Assembly: GCA_918797485.1 (NCBI GenBank)
Contig: CAKKNE010000005.1
Location: forward strand, 2,728,001 to 2,792,000
From: Pelagomonas calceolata
Taxonomy: Eukaryota; Sar; Pelagophyceae; Pelagomonadales; Pelagomonadaceae
DNA length: 64,000 bases
Reading direction: 5' to 3'
In this document: positions 53,024-60,727 of the stretch, one piece after another
Numbering within the stretch: position 1 is the first letter of the stretch
Layout of the letters: every line of letters starts with the position of its first letter
Position numbers and translations under genes: made by a program
The notes under the pieces: generated by a model
Databases searched by the model: none
Seen by the model: only the letters and a program-made list of their open reading frames with translations
Told to the model about the DNA's origin: nothing

Positions 53024-54541
53024 ATGTCCAGGCGCCGCTGGGACGACAGGCCACCCGCCGAGGTGTGCCCTCCCTTCCCCTTCCTGCGCCTGCTGCCGGA
53101 GATGCGGCGCGAGGTGCTCAAATTCGTCGTGAGCGTGTCGCCGAATCATGGCGCGCGGTTCTTTGTGCGGCAGGCGCGTGAAGAACACCCACGCGACCTG
53201 ATCGATACATATCATCGCCCCCTCGAGGGCATGGACCACCTCCGCGCGGGAAGCGCTACGTGCACGCACTGGAGCACAAGTTCGTGCCTGACGACCGTCA
53301 TGCACCACACCCGCACGACGCGCACGGTCTGCTCGGCGATCCGAGGTGATATAGAGGCGCTGGAGGCGCCGCGGTCTCCGCTCGCGACGCCCCGCGTGTG
53401 GCTCTCGCACCTGTACGAGGTACCATCCGCGGCGGTGCGAGACATGAGTGGCCAGCAAGTGCTACGAGAGCTCCGCAAGCGCTCGCTTGCCGGTCGGCGC
53501 GCAAACCTTGTCGCCGAAATGCAATGGCGTCAAGACAAGCTCGTTGACGTAAATGGATCGCAGATGGAACGCGCGAAAATGGCTTCCGGAAAAAGGAATG
53601 CAGATCGACCGCGCAATTCCTACGAGCTTGTCGCGAAATGCCCTGCCTCGTGGAGCAAAAAACGAAAAGAAGCTGCGCTCGAGCTCGCACGCAACGCAAA
53701 GTTCAACTCATTTCGCACCCACTCCTCGTGGGCTCTTACCAAGGTTCGTACCCACGAGGAGCGTCACGCCGTCGCCCCCATCGACGCGTCGCTCCTAAGC
53801 TCGCTGGAGGCCTCGGCGTACGAGTCATTCTTGAGTTCACTCCGGCAGCAGACATGGACGGGATATGCGGAGTCTGTCACGCTCACGTACCAGAACAGAA
53901 CAAGCGACGGTGAAAGCGTGCCGGAACCGACTCCAGACGTCATCGACGAGGTCGGCCGCCGCGTCGCCGCCTTCTTCGGCACGACGACCATGGCTCAGCA
54001 ATCATGGATACAGCAATGGACTAACAAGGTGCACAACGACGAAGAGATGACCTGGGAACAGTACGAGGACGAATGCGAGTACTGGGAGGGGTACGAGGAT
54101 GACCCGGAGTACAAGGGCGAGCTCGACGACTACCACGACGCGGACCGGCCGCCCCTCACCCGATGGCAAGACGTCTTTACGATGGTTCGATCCAGGTCGC
54201 TCCGGGATGATGGAACCGAGCTAGCCCTCACGCGCGATCGATCACGAAATCCTAAGCTGCCAGTGGCAAAGATCGTTGCGACAGTTCACACTCTGCAAAT
54301 GCCGGCTGAAGAAAATGCCAGAGATAGACGTCGATGCATACTTTTCTCGGACGTCCGGTGCCTCGGTGGTCAAGGTCCGGTGATGCATCCCGAGGCTATG
54401 TCCAATTTTCATATTGGCGAACATCCTTGGTTCTCGCATAATCGCGATTCGTATCTGAACTCCGGCAAGCTGACGGTGTACTGGCGCGATATCTCGCAGT
54501 TCGGGCTCGAGATTGAAATCGCCTTCCCAGCCATCTCCTAG
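53024..54541 (+). CDS. Unrecognised 505-aa protein
   Basis: Single exon with a good ATG and promoter repeat upstream. The N-terminus (FPFLRLLPEMRREVLKFVVS) faintly resembles an F-box-like helix pair. The middle is basic (ASWSKKRKEAALELARNAKF), followed by an acidic aromatic stretch (YEDECEYWEGYEDDPEYKGE). The C-terminal 100 residues have alternating hydrophobic strands (KLTVYWRDISQFGLEIEIAF). No transmembrane helix or catalytic motif is visible. Codon use is less GC-extreme than in neighbours. Function unknown. Confidence 0.6.
   Translation: MSRRRWDDRPPAEVCPPFPFLRLLPEMRREVLKFVVSVSPNHGARFFVRQAREEHPRDLIDTYHRPLEGMDHLRAGSATCTHWSTSSCLTTVMHHTRTTRTVCSAIRGDIEALEAPRSPLATPRVWLSHLYEVPSAAVRDMSGQQVLRELRKRSLAGRRANLVAEMQWRQDKLVDVNGSQMERAKMASGKRNADRPRNSYELVAKCPASWSKKRKEAALELARNAKFNSFRTHSSWALTKVRTHEERHAVAPIDASLLSSLEASAYESFLSSLRQQTWTGYAESVTLTYQNRTSDGESVPEPTPDVIDEVGRRVAAFFGTTTMAQQSWIQQWTNKVHNDEEMTWEQYEDECEYWEGYEDDPEYKGELDDYHDADRPPLTRWQDVFTMVRSRSLRDDGTELALTRDRSRNPKLPVAKIVATVHTLQMPAEENARDRRRCILFSDVRCLGGQGPVMHPEAMSNFHIGEHPWFSHNRDSYLNSGKLTVYWRDISQFGLEIEIAFPAIS
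53727..53761. repeat. Short inverted repeat inside the 505-aa gene
   Basis: CTCCTCGTGGG is followed about 20 bp later by CCCACGAGGAG, an 11-bp perfect stem within coding sequence. Confidence 0.55.
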
Positions 54542-54628
54542 GACTCTTCTATAGTTTGTTCATATTAACAGGAGCTTTGCGCAAGAGAGAGGGGAAGCGA
54601 TAGAGCGTTCGAGACGCTCTCGCGTTGC

Positions 54629-55816
54629 TCACGCGGCGGCGACGTCGGCTAGCGGCGGGCACACCGTCCCCCAGCCGAAGGGGTCCGGCTTTTCGCCGAA
54701 TTGAATCGCTCGGTAGTGGTTGTAGAGCGCCTCGACGCGCTCTATGCTCTCGTACCGGTGCACGGTGTTTTGATTAGTGATGCTTTTCACGCCCATCATC
54801 ACCACCGCGGTCCCACACCCGGCCACCTCGCGGAAGTCTCCTAGTTCGGCCACGTCCACCGGCCGTCGCTCGACCTTCATGCCGAACGCGTCCGACGCCG
54901 CGAGGTCCATGAGCATGTCATTTGTCGCACTCCTAAGAATGGTAGGCGAGTCGGGCGTCACGTACGTGTTATCCTTGATGCCGATGAAGTTCGACACGCT
55001 GAACTCTTCGATATATCGTTTTTCTTTGGGGTCGAGGTATAGCACCGTAGGGTAGCCCTCCGCTCTCGCGTCGATGGACACGCGGATATCCGAGCCGTAG
55101 TTGCCCGAGGCCTTGACGTGGCCCACGCCCTGCGGGGCGGCTCGATCCGCGTCGTGTGCGACTAGCACATCAATCGGCTGGAGGCCGCCCGCGTAGTATG
55201 AGGACACGGGCATCGCGAGGACACAAAAGTGGAATTGCGGCGCCGCCGACAAGCCTAACTGCGGCCCATGCCCAAAAATGTAGGGCCGCAGGTACAAAGC
55301 CCCGCCCGTGCCGTAGGGCGGGATATACGCCCGATTCGCGGCGACGCACCACTCGCACGCCCGGATAAACATCTCCGGCGGCACGGCGGGCATCATCATC
55401 CTTTCACAACCCTCCAACATCCGATGGGCGTTCGCCTGGATGTTCCACAGCCGCACGGAGCCGTCTTTGCAGTGGTGGGCCTTCGCGCCTTCGTAGACGC
55501 CCTGGCCGTAGTGGATCGCCGCGCTCATCACATGTAGTTTGAGGAAGGGCTCGGGCTCCCACTCGCCGTCGTCCCACTTGCCGTTGACCCACGTGTGCTT
55601 CACAAACCCATTCGTCTTCTGGAAGTCAAACCCTAAACGCGGCCAGTCGAGGCTCGCGGCGCCGACGTCGTCGAGGCCGTGCTGCGGCGGCGTCGTCGCG
55701 AAGGTCCGTGCCGGTGCCGTCGCGCGGCGCGTCTGGAGGCAGCGCGCCGCCGCCGCTCTCCGTCGCGCGGCGGCCCAGACGGACCGCCAGCGTATGCGCG
55801 TGGGGAAAACGGACAT
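54629..55816 (-). CDS. Branched-chain-amino-acid aminotransferase (class IV)
   Basis: 395 aa, single exon. A roughly 45-residue Arg/Ala-rich presequence (MSVFPTRIRWRSVWAAARRR, then RTFATTPPQHG) suggests mitochondria. The fold-type IV PLP enzyme then shows IHYGQGVYEGAKAH, YLRPYIFGHGPQLGL, GVGHVKASGNYG with the PLP lysine Lys235, YIEEFSVSNFIGI and TILRSATNDMLMDLA. It transfers the amino group between Val/Leu/Ile and 2-oxoglutarate, in the last step of synthesis or first of breakdown. Length and motifs match eukaryotic BCATs. Divergent from the LRR gene. Confidence 0.93.
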   Translation of the reverse strand: MSVFPTRIRWRSVWAAARRRAAAARCLQTRRATAPARTFATTPPQHGLDDVGAASLDWPRLGFDFQKTNGFVKHTWVNGKWDDGEWEPEPFLKLHVMSAAIHYGQGVYEGAKAHHCKDGSVRLWNIQANAHRMLEGCERMMMPAVPPEMFIRACEWCVAANRAYIPPYGTGGALYLRPYIFGHGPQLGLSAAPQFHFCVLAMPVSSYYAGGLQPIDVLVAHDADRAAPQGVGHVKASGNYGSDIRVSIDARAEGYPTVLYLDPKEKRYIEEFSVSNFIGIKDNTYVTPDSPTILRSATNDMLMDLAASDAFGMKVERRPVDVAELGDFREVAGCGTAVVMMGVKSITNQNTVHRYESIERVEALYNHYRAIQFGEKPDPFGWGTVCPPLADVAAA

Positions 55817-55828
55817 GTGTGCGATTGG

Positions 55829-55870
55829 TGCAGTGCCAAACTGCCTCTCTGCAGTGCCAAACTGCCTCTC
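55829..55870 (+). repeat. 21-bp tandem duplication in the BCAT 5' region
   Basis: Two adjacent perfect copies of a 21-bp unit beginning GCAGTGCCAAACTGCC, just upstream of the BCAT start codon. Confidence 0.8.
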
Positions 55871-55942
55871 TGGTGCCGCGAGCGGCGCAACCCTGCGGAC
55901 AGAGGCGTCACTCTTGCAGCCTGGGAGGCGATTGTTGCTGTG

Positions 55943-55966
55943 CTAGTGTGTGTCCTCCACGCTAGC
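55943..55966 (+). promoter_or_regulatory. 23-bp promoter inverted repeat, copy 12 (diverged centre, 24 bp)
   Basis: CTAGTGTGTGT start and CCACGCTAGC end are kept; the centre differs. It is 127 bp from the BCAT start and 213 bp from the LRR-protein start. Confidence 0.58.
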
Positions 55967-56178
55967 AATAGTCCTCCACACTCCCGGAGAGCTCCTCGCA
56001 GGCTGCCGCCTCCCCGAGACTTTCGCCTCGCAGCTCGACGACGACGGCTGGCCTAACGCAACGAGAGCGCCGACAATTGGAGCCGCCGCGCACGCCATCG
56101 GCGCGAGGGCAGCTTCCGGGCACATCTCCTGCACGACGCGAGACTGACCGCACGCCGCCGCCGCGGCCAACGGGCAGC

Positions 56179-57588
56179 ATGGCCGAAGCCAAGGAAGATG
56201 AGGGGGCAGCCCCCCCAGCCGAGTCCAAGATCAGTGAGGAGGAGCTCGCCGCCGTCGAGGAGCTAGCGGCAGCACATAAGTGGGTTTTAGGAGATGTCTT
56301 CACGAAGCAAGAGCTCGCGCAGCACGGCGTACGAACCGACGCGGCCGTCTGTGCGGTCCTACAACGATCTCCGTTCTTCGAGTTCTTCGCCCTACCGCCA
56401 CCGGAGGAGGCCAAGGTTGATCCGAACGAAGAGCAGTTCGACCCTGACCAAGTGGAACCCTTGAACGCCTTCAATTTCACGAGCGGCGACCTGAAGCTTA
56501 TGCTTGACGAAAGAGGCGTAGCTCCCAAGGGCTTCTTCAATGACGACGCTCGGACCTTACAAAAGCTCTTGGACGACGAGCATGCGACAAGAATAGCCGA
56601 GCTGCGGGCCGAGTTCAACGCGAGAGTCGCGAAAAAGAGACAAACGGAGTTCAGGCACAAGCACCGGCTGCAAGTCGTCAAAGGTATAAGGGAGGAGGCC
56701 GACGTCATTGTAGATGCGGGCGAGGACGGGGATTTGACGCAGCGATTGATGGAGCTCCATGAGCAGGCGCCTCAAGTGTTGAGTATTGCCGATGTGCTCA
56801 GAGCGTCACCAAATCCATCCGCGGCGGGTCGGTGCCTGGCCAAGGTGCTTTATAGTCGTGTTACTTCCATAATATCGTTGGATCTCAGTCGTGCTCGCTT
56901 GGATGATACGGCTTGCGCGTATGTGGCGCGAGCTTGTAGGGCGCCGGGCTCGGTCCTAGCTTCCTTGGATCTCGAGGGGAATGAGGCCGGTCCTAAAGCC
57001 TGTGAACAGTTAGCGGAGACCATTGCTCAAACTTCGTTGAAGGCGCTGAGCCTCGAGGGCAATAATCTAACGCAAGGTGGTGAAGACGGTTTCAAGGAAC
57101 TGTGTAGAGGGCTACGCTCCTCGTCATTAACGCGGCTGTCGCTGTGGCGGTGTAACCTGCCTCAATCATGCGGCCCATCGCTGGCCGAGGGCGTCGGTCC
57201 TTCACTCTTTCTCCTCGAGACTGGAGGGAATCTATTTCTTGAGAGAGATTTAGATGACATCGAGGATCGACTGCGGGCGAACCGTAATGATAGAGATCAG
57301 AAAGCGGAAGAAGCGCGGCTGCTGCGACGGCGGACGCGGAAAGAGCAAAAAGCCAAAGCTGCCGCCGATGCGTTGGCCGCAAAGCAACGCGACGTCGAGG
57401 AGTTCCTGGCGCGGCGCAAGCAGGAGCGCGCCGAAAAACGGGAGCAGGAGGCGAAGGAGAAGGCCGAGGCCGAGGCCCAGGCTCTGCTGGAGCGCGAGGC
57501 GCGCGAGAAGCAGCGTTTAAAGGAGGCCGCTTCGGGCAAGAAGGGCAAAAAGGGCAAGAAGGGGAAAAAGGGTAAGAAGAAGAAGTAG
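56179..57588 (+). CDS. Leucine-rich-repeat (RI-type) coiled-coil protein
   Basis: 469 aa from ATG 56179 (the upstream in-frame ATG at 56077 gives an unlikely Arg/Pro leader). Residues about 230-345 are ribonuclease-inhibitor-type LRRs (IISLDLSRARLDDTACAYVA, ASLDLEGNEAGPKACEQLA, KALSLEGNNLTQGGEDGF, TRLSLWRCNLPQ). A long Arg/Lys/Glu/Ala coiled coil follows (about 365-450), then a pure basic tail built of GKKGKK repeats. Such LRR-coil proteins often belong to ciliary or cytoskeletal complexes, but nothing here proves that. Confidence 0.75.
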   Translation: MAEAKEDEGAAPPAESKISEEELAAVEELAAAHKWVLGDVFTKQELAQHGVRTDAAVCAVLQRSPFFEFFALPPPEEAKVDPNEEQFDPDQVEPLNAFNFTSGDLKLMLDERGVAPKGFFNDDARTLQKLLDDEHATRIAELRAEFNARVAKKRQTEFRHKHRLQVVKGIREEADVIVDAGEDGDLTQRLMELHEQAPQVLSIADVLRASPNPSAAGRCLAKVLYSRVTSIISLDLSRARLDDTACAYVARACRAPGSVLASLDLEGNEAGPKACEQLAETIAQTSLKALSLEGNNLTQGGEDGFKELCRGLRSSSLTRLSLWRCNLPQSCGPSLAEGVGPSLFLLETGGNLFLERDLDDIEDRLRANRNDRDQKAEEARLLRRRTRKEQKAKAAADALAAKQRDVEEFLARRKQERAEKREQEAKEKAEAEAQALLEREAREKQRLKEAASGKKGKKGKKGKKGKKKK

Positions 57589-57705
57589 CCTATATCATCG
57601 CGCCGGCGGCGCCGGGAGTGAGCCTGGAGGGCATCTTGGGGTTTCGGGAGAGTGGGGGGCGCTCGTAGGGACTTTCATGTTACGGTGCCCCGACACGGAG
57701 TAATT

Positions 57706-57726
57706 GTTACGGTGCTAGGACTAGTG
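57706..57726 (+). repeat. GTTACGGTGC-type promoter companion motif, copy 2
   Basis: 21 bp identical to 12024-12044, again followed by a CTAGT...GCTAGC element 82 bp downstream. Confidence 0.55.
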
Positions 57727-57807
57727 CGACCCACAAAAGGCTCAGGCTAGTTACGTCGCGGGGTCCCCCGTACCCCTCCCGCTCCCCCCGGGCCCACCAA
57801 AAGATTT

Positions 57808-57828
57808 CTAGTGTCTCTCGCCGCTAGC
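57808..57828 (+). promoter_or_regulatory. Promoter inverted repeat, copy 13 (21-bp variant)
   Basis: CTAGTGTCTC start and GCCGCTAGC end, two bases shorter than consensus. It is 196 bp upstream of the PSMA3 ATG. Confidence 0.6.
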
Positions 57829-58023
57829 TTAACTCGCCGCGCGCCTACCAGCCGCCGCGCTCGTCGTACACAGCTTCTGTGCACGCGCCGCTGTGCCCAC
57901 ACGTCCTTCGTGTAGCCACAGATCCGCCCGCGCCGCTCAGCGCTGTCTCGCAGTGCCTCCGCGAGCCGCCACCAATTTGGACGACCAGAGGGTCCTCGCC
58001 GCGCAGCGCGCGCCTAGTACAAA

Positions 58024-58806
58024 ATGGCCTCGACGGGCGCCGGCTACGACCTGAGCCCGACGACCTTCTCGCCGGACGGTAGAATATTTCAAGTAGAATA
58101 TGCCACAAAAGCGGTGGAGAACTCGGGCACCGTCGTTGGTATTAGGTGTGCTGATGGTGTAGTTTTAGGAGTGGAGAAGGTCATGTTGAGCAAGATGCTC
58201 CTACCGTCATCAAATAGAAGAGTGGCCGCCGTAGCCCCACATGCCGGCGTGGCCCAGGCCGGAAGTACGGCGGACGGCCGCCAGGTCGTCGCGCGCGCGA
58301 GGGACGAGTGCGACTCGTATGATGACACTTATGGTATTGAGATCCCGCCTTCCGTATTAGCGCAGCGGCTCGCGGAGTACGTGCACTATTTCACGATCCA
58401 TGGAGCATTGAGACCCTTCGGCGCGTCGACGATGATCGCCGCCTACGACGCGCGGAAGAAGACCCACGAGTTGTATGTCCTGGAGCCTACCGGAGTGTGT
58501 CTGCGCTATTTTGGGGCCGCCCTCGGCAAGGGCCGCCAGTCGGCCAAGAGCGAGATCGAGAAGCTCGACCTGACGAAGCTCACGTGCAGAGAAGCCCTGA
58601 AGGAGATCGCCAAGATGATTCATACGACGCACGACGACGCCAAGGACAAGCCCTTCATTCTGGAGTTCGCCTGGCTCTGCGAGGAGACGGAGTGGAAGTA
58701 CGGCCTCGTGCCCCAGGATCTTATCGACGAGGCGGACGCGTGGGCGAAGAAGGAGCTCGAGAGCGACGACGAGGACGACGACGGCGACGAGGAGATGGCG
58801 TCCTAG
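58024..58806 (+). CDS. PSMA3: 20S proteasome alpha subunit, PSMA3 type (alpha7)
   Basis: 260 aa, single exon. The alpha-subunit N-terminal signature is intact: GYDLSPTTFSPDGRIFQVEY followed by ATKAVENSGTVVGIRC. GVVLGVEKVMLSKML, RPFGASTMIAAYDA, YFGAALGKGRQSAKSEIEKL and KPFILEFAWLCEETEW point to PSMA3 rather than other alphas, as does the acidic C-terminal tail (ESDDEDDDGDEEMAS), a PSMA3 hallmark. It is a structural ring subunit with no peptidase activity. Length is typical (about 255 aa). Confidence 0.96.
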   Translation: MASTGAGYDLSPTTFSPDGRIFQVEYATKAVENSGTVVGIRCADGVVLGVEKVMLSKMLLPSSNRRVAAVAPHAGVAQAGSTADGRQVVARARDECDSYDDTYGIEIPPSVLAQRLAEYVHYFTIHGALRPFGASTMIAAYDARKKTHELYVLEPTGVCLRYFGAALGKGRQSAKSEIEKLDLTKLTCREALKEIAKMIHTTHDDAKDKPFILEFAWLCEETEWKYGLVPQDLIDEADAWAKKELESDDEDDDGDEEMAS

Positions 58807-59123
58807 GTGTTTCCCATCCTGGTATTAATAGCGTATTTACTCGACCTTGAGTGCTCTTGCTTCCCTCATACGCCGTCCCTAGAGTGCGCTTGGGAAAACG
58901 CGCAAATGACACGTAAAACACGGCGTATTTACGTTGGACCGTTTCTCACGTACCTACCTACTGACCTACGCAACCGCAGGAACCTAGCCCGGGGGGGGGT
59001 CTCCTCGAGTCCAGTGCTCACGTAAAGAACGCCGTGCGTAAATCGCACCCTAGTACGCCGTCGCCCCGAGTGTTAGTCGGACAACTTGAACGGCGAGGGG
59101 GAGGTCAGGACTATTCCGTAAAC
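58807..59123. other. Convergent intergenic region
   Basis: Between the convergent PSMA3 and SET genes. No gene seen. GCGTATTTAC occurs twice (58831 and 58923) and there is a run of nine G at about 58990. Confidence 0.45.
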
Positions 59124-59729
59124 TTACGCGACCGGCTTGTCCTCCTCGAACCAGTACTCCTCGCCGTAGTCAAAACACAACTCCTCGCCCTCCTTGATGG
59201 GTCGCGTCGAGACGAACCAGACCCGCGGGCCCTGCGTGTAGCCCGAGTAGGCCAAGCTTTTCACTCTCAGATTCGCATCAGAAGAGTGGTTGATGAAGCG
59301 GCACCAGTTCGCGAACGCCGGGTCCTCCGCGTCCACATAAAGGTCGTCCTCCACCCTAAATATATAATCCCCGGACACGGTAATGCCCTTGAGTTGCCGC
59401 GACTTCCGCCACAACTTGTCCTTCCAGTCCATTTTCGACTTTTTGTACCGTACGTCGACCTCGGCCTGCGTGAGCTGCTCGCCCACGTAGTCCGCGATCG
59501 TGATGTCTTCGTCGAACGCTTTAGCTGCAAAGGCGCCGAAGCCCTTGCCCGGGCTACTTTTAACAATGATACCGGCCTCCTCGCAGCGTCCTTCATCGTC
59601 CAAGTCGGACGTGCGCAGGCGCTTCGGCAGTTTGCTGTAAAGCGGTTGCCGTCGTCGCACCGAGGCCGGCGTCGGCGCGAAGGCGTCGACGGCGAGCCCT
59701 GCGACCAGGAGGTGCAAGGTGCGGCGCAT
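59124..59729 (-). CDS. SET-domain protein with plastid-type presequence
   Basis: 201 aa from ATG 59729 (an upstream in-frame ATG at 59789 adds 20 residues and buries the signal). The N-terminus (MRRTLHLLVAGLAVDAFAPTPA) is a signal peptide ending in AFAP, the classic cleavage motif of stramenopile plastid proteins. A compact SET domain follows: GKGFGAFAAKAFDEDITIAD, NWCRFINHSSDANLRV and GEELCFDYGEEYWF. The NHSxxxN and GEEL..DYG elements that bind S-adenosylmethionine and the target lysine are intact. No pre-SET or post-SET cysteines are seen. Lysine methyltransferase acting in the plastid is inferred. Confidence 0.85.
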   Translation of the reverse strand: MRRTLHLLVAGLAVDAFAPTPASVRRRQPLYSKLPKRLRTSDLDDEGRCEEAGIIVKSSPGKGFGAFAAKAFDEDITIADYVGEQLTQAEVDVRYKKSKMDWKDKLWRKSRQLKGITVSGDYIFRVEDDLYVDAEDPAFANWCRFINHSSDANLRVKSLAYSGYTQGPRVWFVSTRPIKEGEELCFDYGEEYWFEEDKPVA

Positions 59730-59912
59730 TGTTGACGAGCTGCTGTGCACTGCTTGAAGGAGAGAGCACAGCCTAGGCTTCGACTCCAAGCTGCAAAAGC
59801 GGTCGCTAGGGGTACGATCTGTTAATTTGCAGCACGATTACGCAAGACTGACGGTTCACTTGCTTGCAACGAGGCTTGCAGCGCTGCAAAGTGAAATGAC
59901 GATCATCTGCTT

Positions 59913-59935
59913 CTAGTGTCTTACAGGCCGCTAGC
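59913..59935 (+). promoter_or_regulatory. 23-bp promoter inverted repeat, copy 14
   Basis: Perfect consensus, 184 bp upstream of the SET-protein start (which is on the minus strand), so orientation relative to the gene is reversed. Confidence 0.7.
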
Positions 59936-59948
59936 TAATCGATCTCAG

Positions 59949-60593
59949 TTACCCGAACAGCGAATGCCACAGCGAGTGCTTCTTCGTCGACCGACTCGGG
60001 TGAGGCCGCGGCGACGGCTCCGGCGTGGCGACTCCGCACCATCGCGTCGCGACGCCCTCCCGCGGCAGCAGACACTTCGCGGCCGAGTTATTCTTCACAT
60101 GCATCTCATTCAAACACTCGATGCGCCCCGTCCCGTCGTCCCGCCGAAGGCACGCGTCGGCGCAGCGCCGCGACCCGCAGTCGAAGCTCGGGTCGTTGTA
60201 GGCCGAGCAGCGACTCGCGTTCGACGTTTTACCCGTCAAACAGTTCGTGGCGCACCGCTCCGACAGGTGCTCGAGAATTAATCGGCAGCCGGGGCCGTAA
60301 GACCTGGCTCGCGTCCCCCGCTTCATGACTTTCGCGAGGTCGAACTCCGCGAGGAACCCTAGCCTCTTGCAATCGACGCGCGTGGCAAAGAAGTCGCGCG
60401 CCGTGCATGCGTCATCTAGCACGTCGGAGAAGAACCGTGCGCCAGCTCTGCGCAACACCTCAATAAAGTAATCAGCCAGCGACTCGGGCGTGGTAAAAGC
60501 GTACTCGACGCGCTTGGCTCCCTTACGAGAGCGTCGCGGCCCGGAAGCGGGCCTCGTTCCCGACCTCGAGAAAGCACCGCTCCTCGTCGCCAT
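59949..60593 (-). CDS. Unrecognised Cys-rich protein
   Basis: 214 aa. A basic N-terminus is followed by ESLADYFIEVLRRAGARFFS and a Cys-rich half (about 80-185) with paired spacings (CATNCLTGKTSNASRC, DCGSRRCADACLRRD). No signal peptide is obvious from this ATG, so the true N-terminus may lie in an upstream exon. I do not recognise the family. Its 5' end faces the TPR gene on the other strand. Confidence 0.5.
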   Translation of the reverse strand: MATRSGAFSRSGTRPASGPRRSRKGAKRVEYAFTTPESLADYFIEVLRRAGARFFSDVLDDACTARDFFATRVDCKRLGFLAEFDLAKVMKRGTRARSYGPGCRLILEHLSERCATNCLTGKTSNASRCSAYNDPSFDCGSRRCADACLRRDDGTGRIECLNEMHVKNNSAAKCLLPREGVATRWCGVATPEPSPRPHPSRSTKKHSLWHSLFG

Positions 60594-60639
60594 GCTCCCC
60601 CAGGGAGAGATAGTGCTCCCCGAGGCTGTCGTGGTTCCT

Positions 60640-60718
60640 GATCACCTGCGTGGAAATCAACCAGTGCGTTCCCGTCACGCCATCGAGCAGATACGTGGGG
60701 CGGGCAGAGACGGACCAG
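60640..60718 (+). mobile_element. Possible introner remnant upstream of the TPR gene
   Basis: CTGCGTGGAAATCAACCAGT and CACGCCATCGAGCAG match the start and core of the inverted introner (compare 18526-18600), with a possible AG at 60717-60718. The 3' inverted end and target duplication are not recognisable. Confidence 0.45.
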
Positions 60719-60727
60719 GTTTGGGGC

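Larger units (their letters stand above)
55817..56178. other. Divergent promoter region, BCAT/LRR gene
   Basis: No gene seen. It contains a direct duplication of GCAGTGCCAAACTGCCTCTC at about 55829 and 55850, and a diverged promoter repeat at 55943-55966. Confidence 0.5.
57589..58023. other. Intergenic with GTTACGGTGC repeats and promoter element
   Basis: No gene seen. GTTACGGTGC occurs at about 57679 and 57706; the second copy is the 21-bp motif shared with 12024-12044. A shortened promoter repeat follows at 57808-57828, upstream of the proteasome gene. Confidence 0.5.

Noticed and set aside
3290-59940. A recurring peptide LVSYRPLA in many short open frames
   Set aside because: It is only the translation of the 23-bp promoter repeat in one frame; the frames are unrelated and intergenic. 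It also means the apparent N-terminus of the DUF285 frame (to 37865) is not real.
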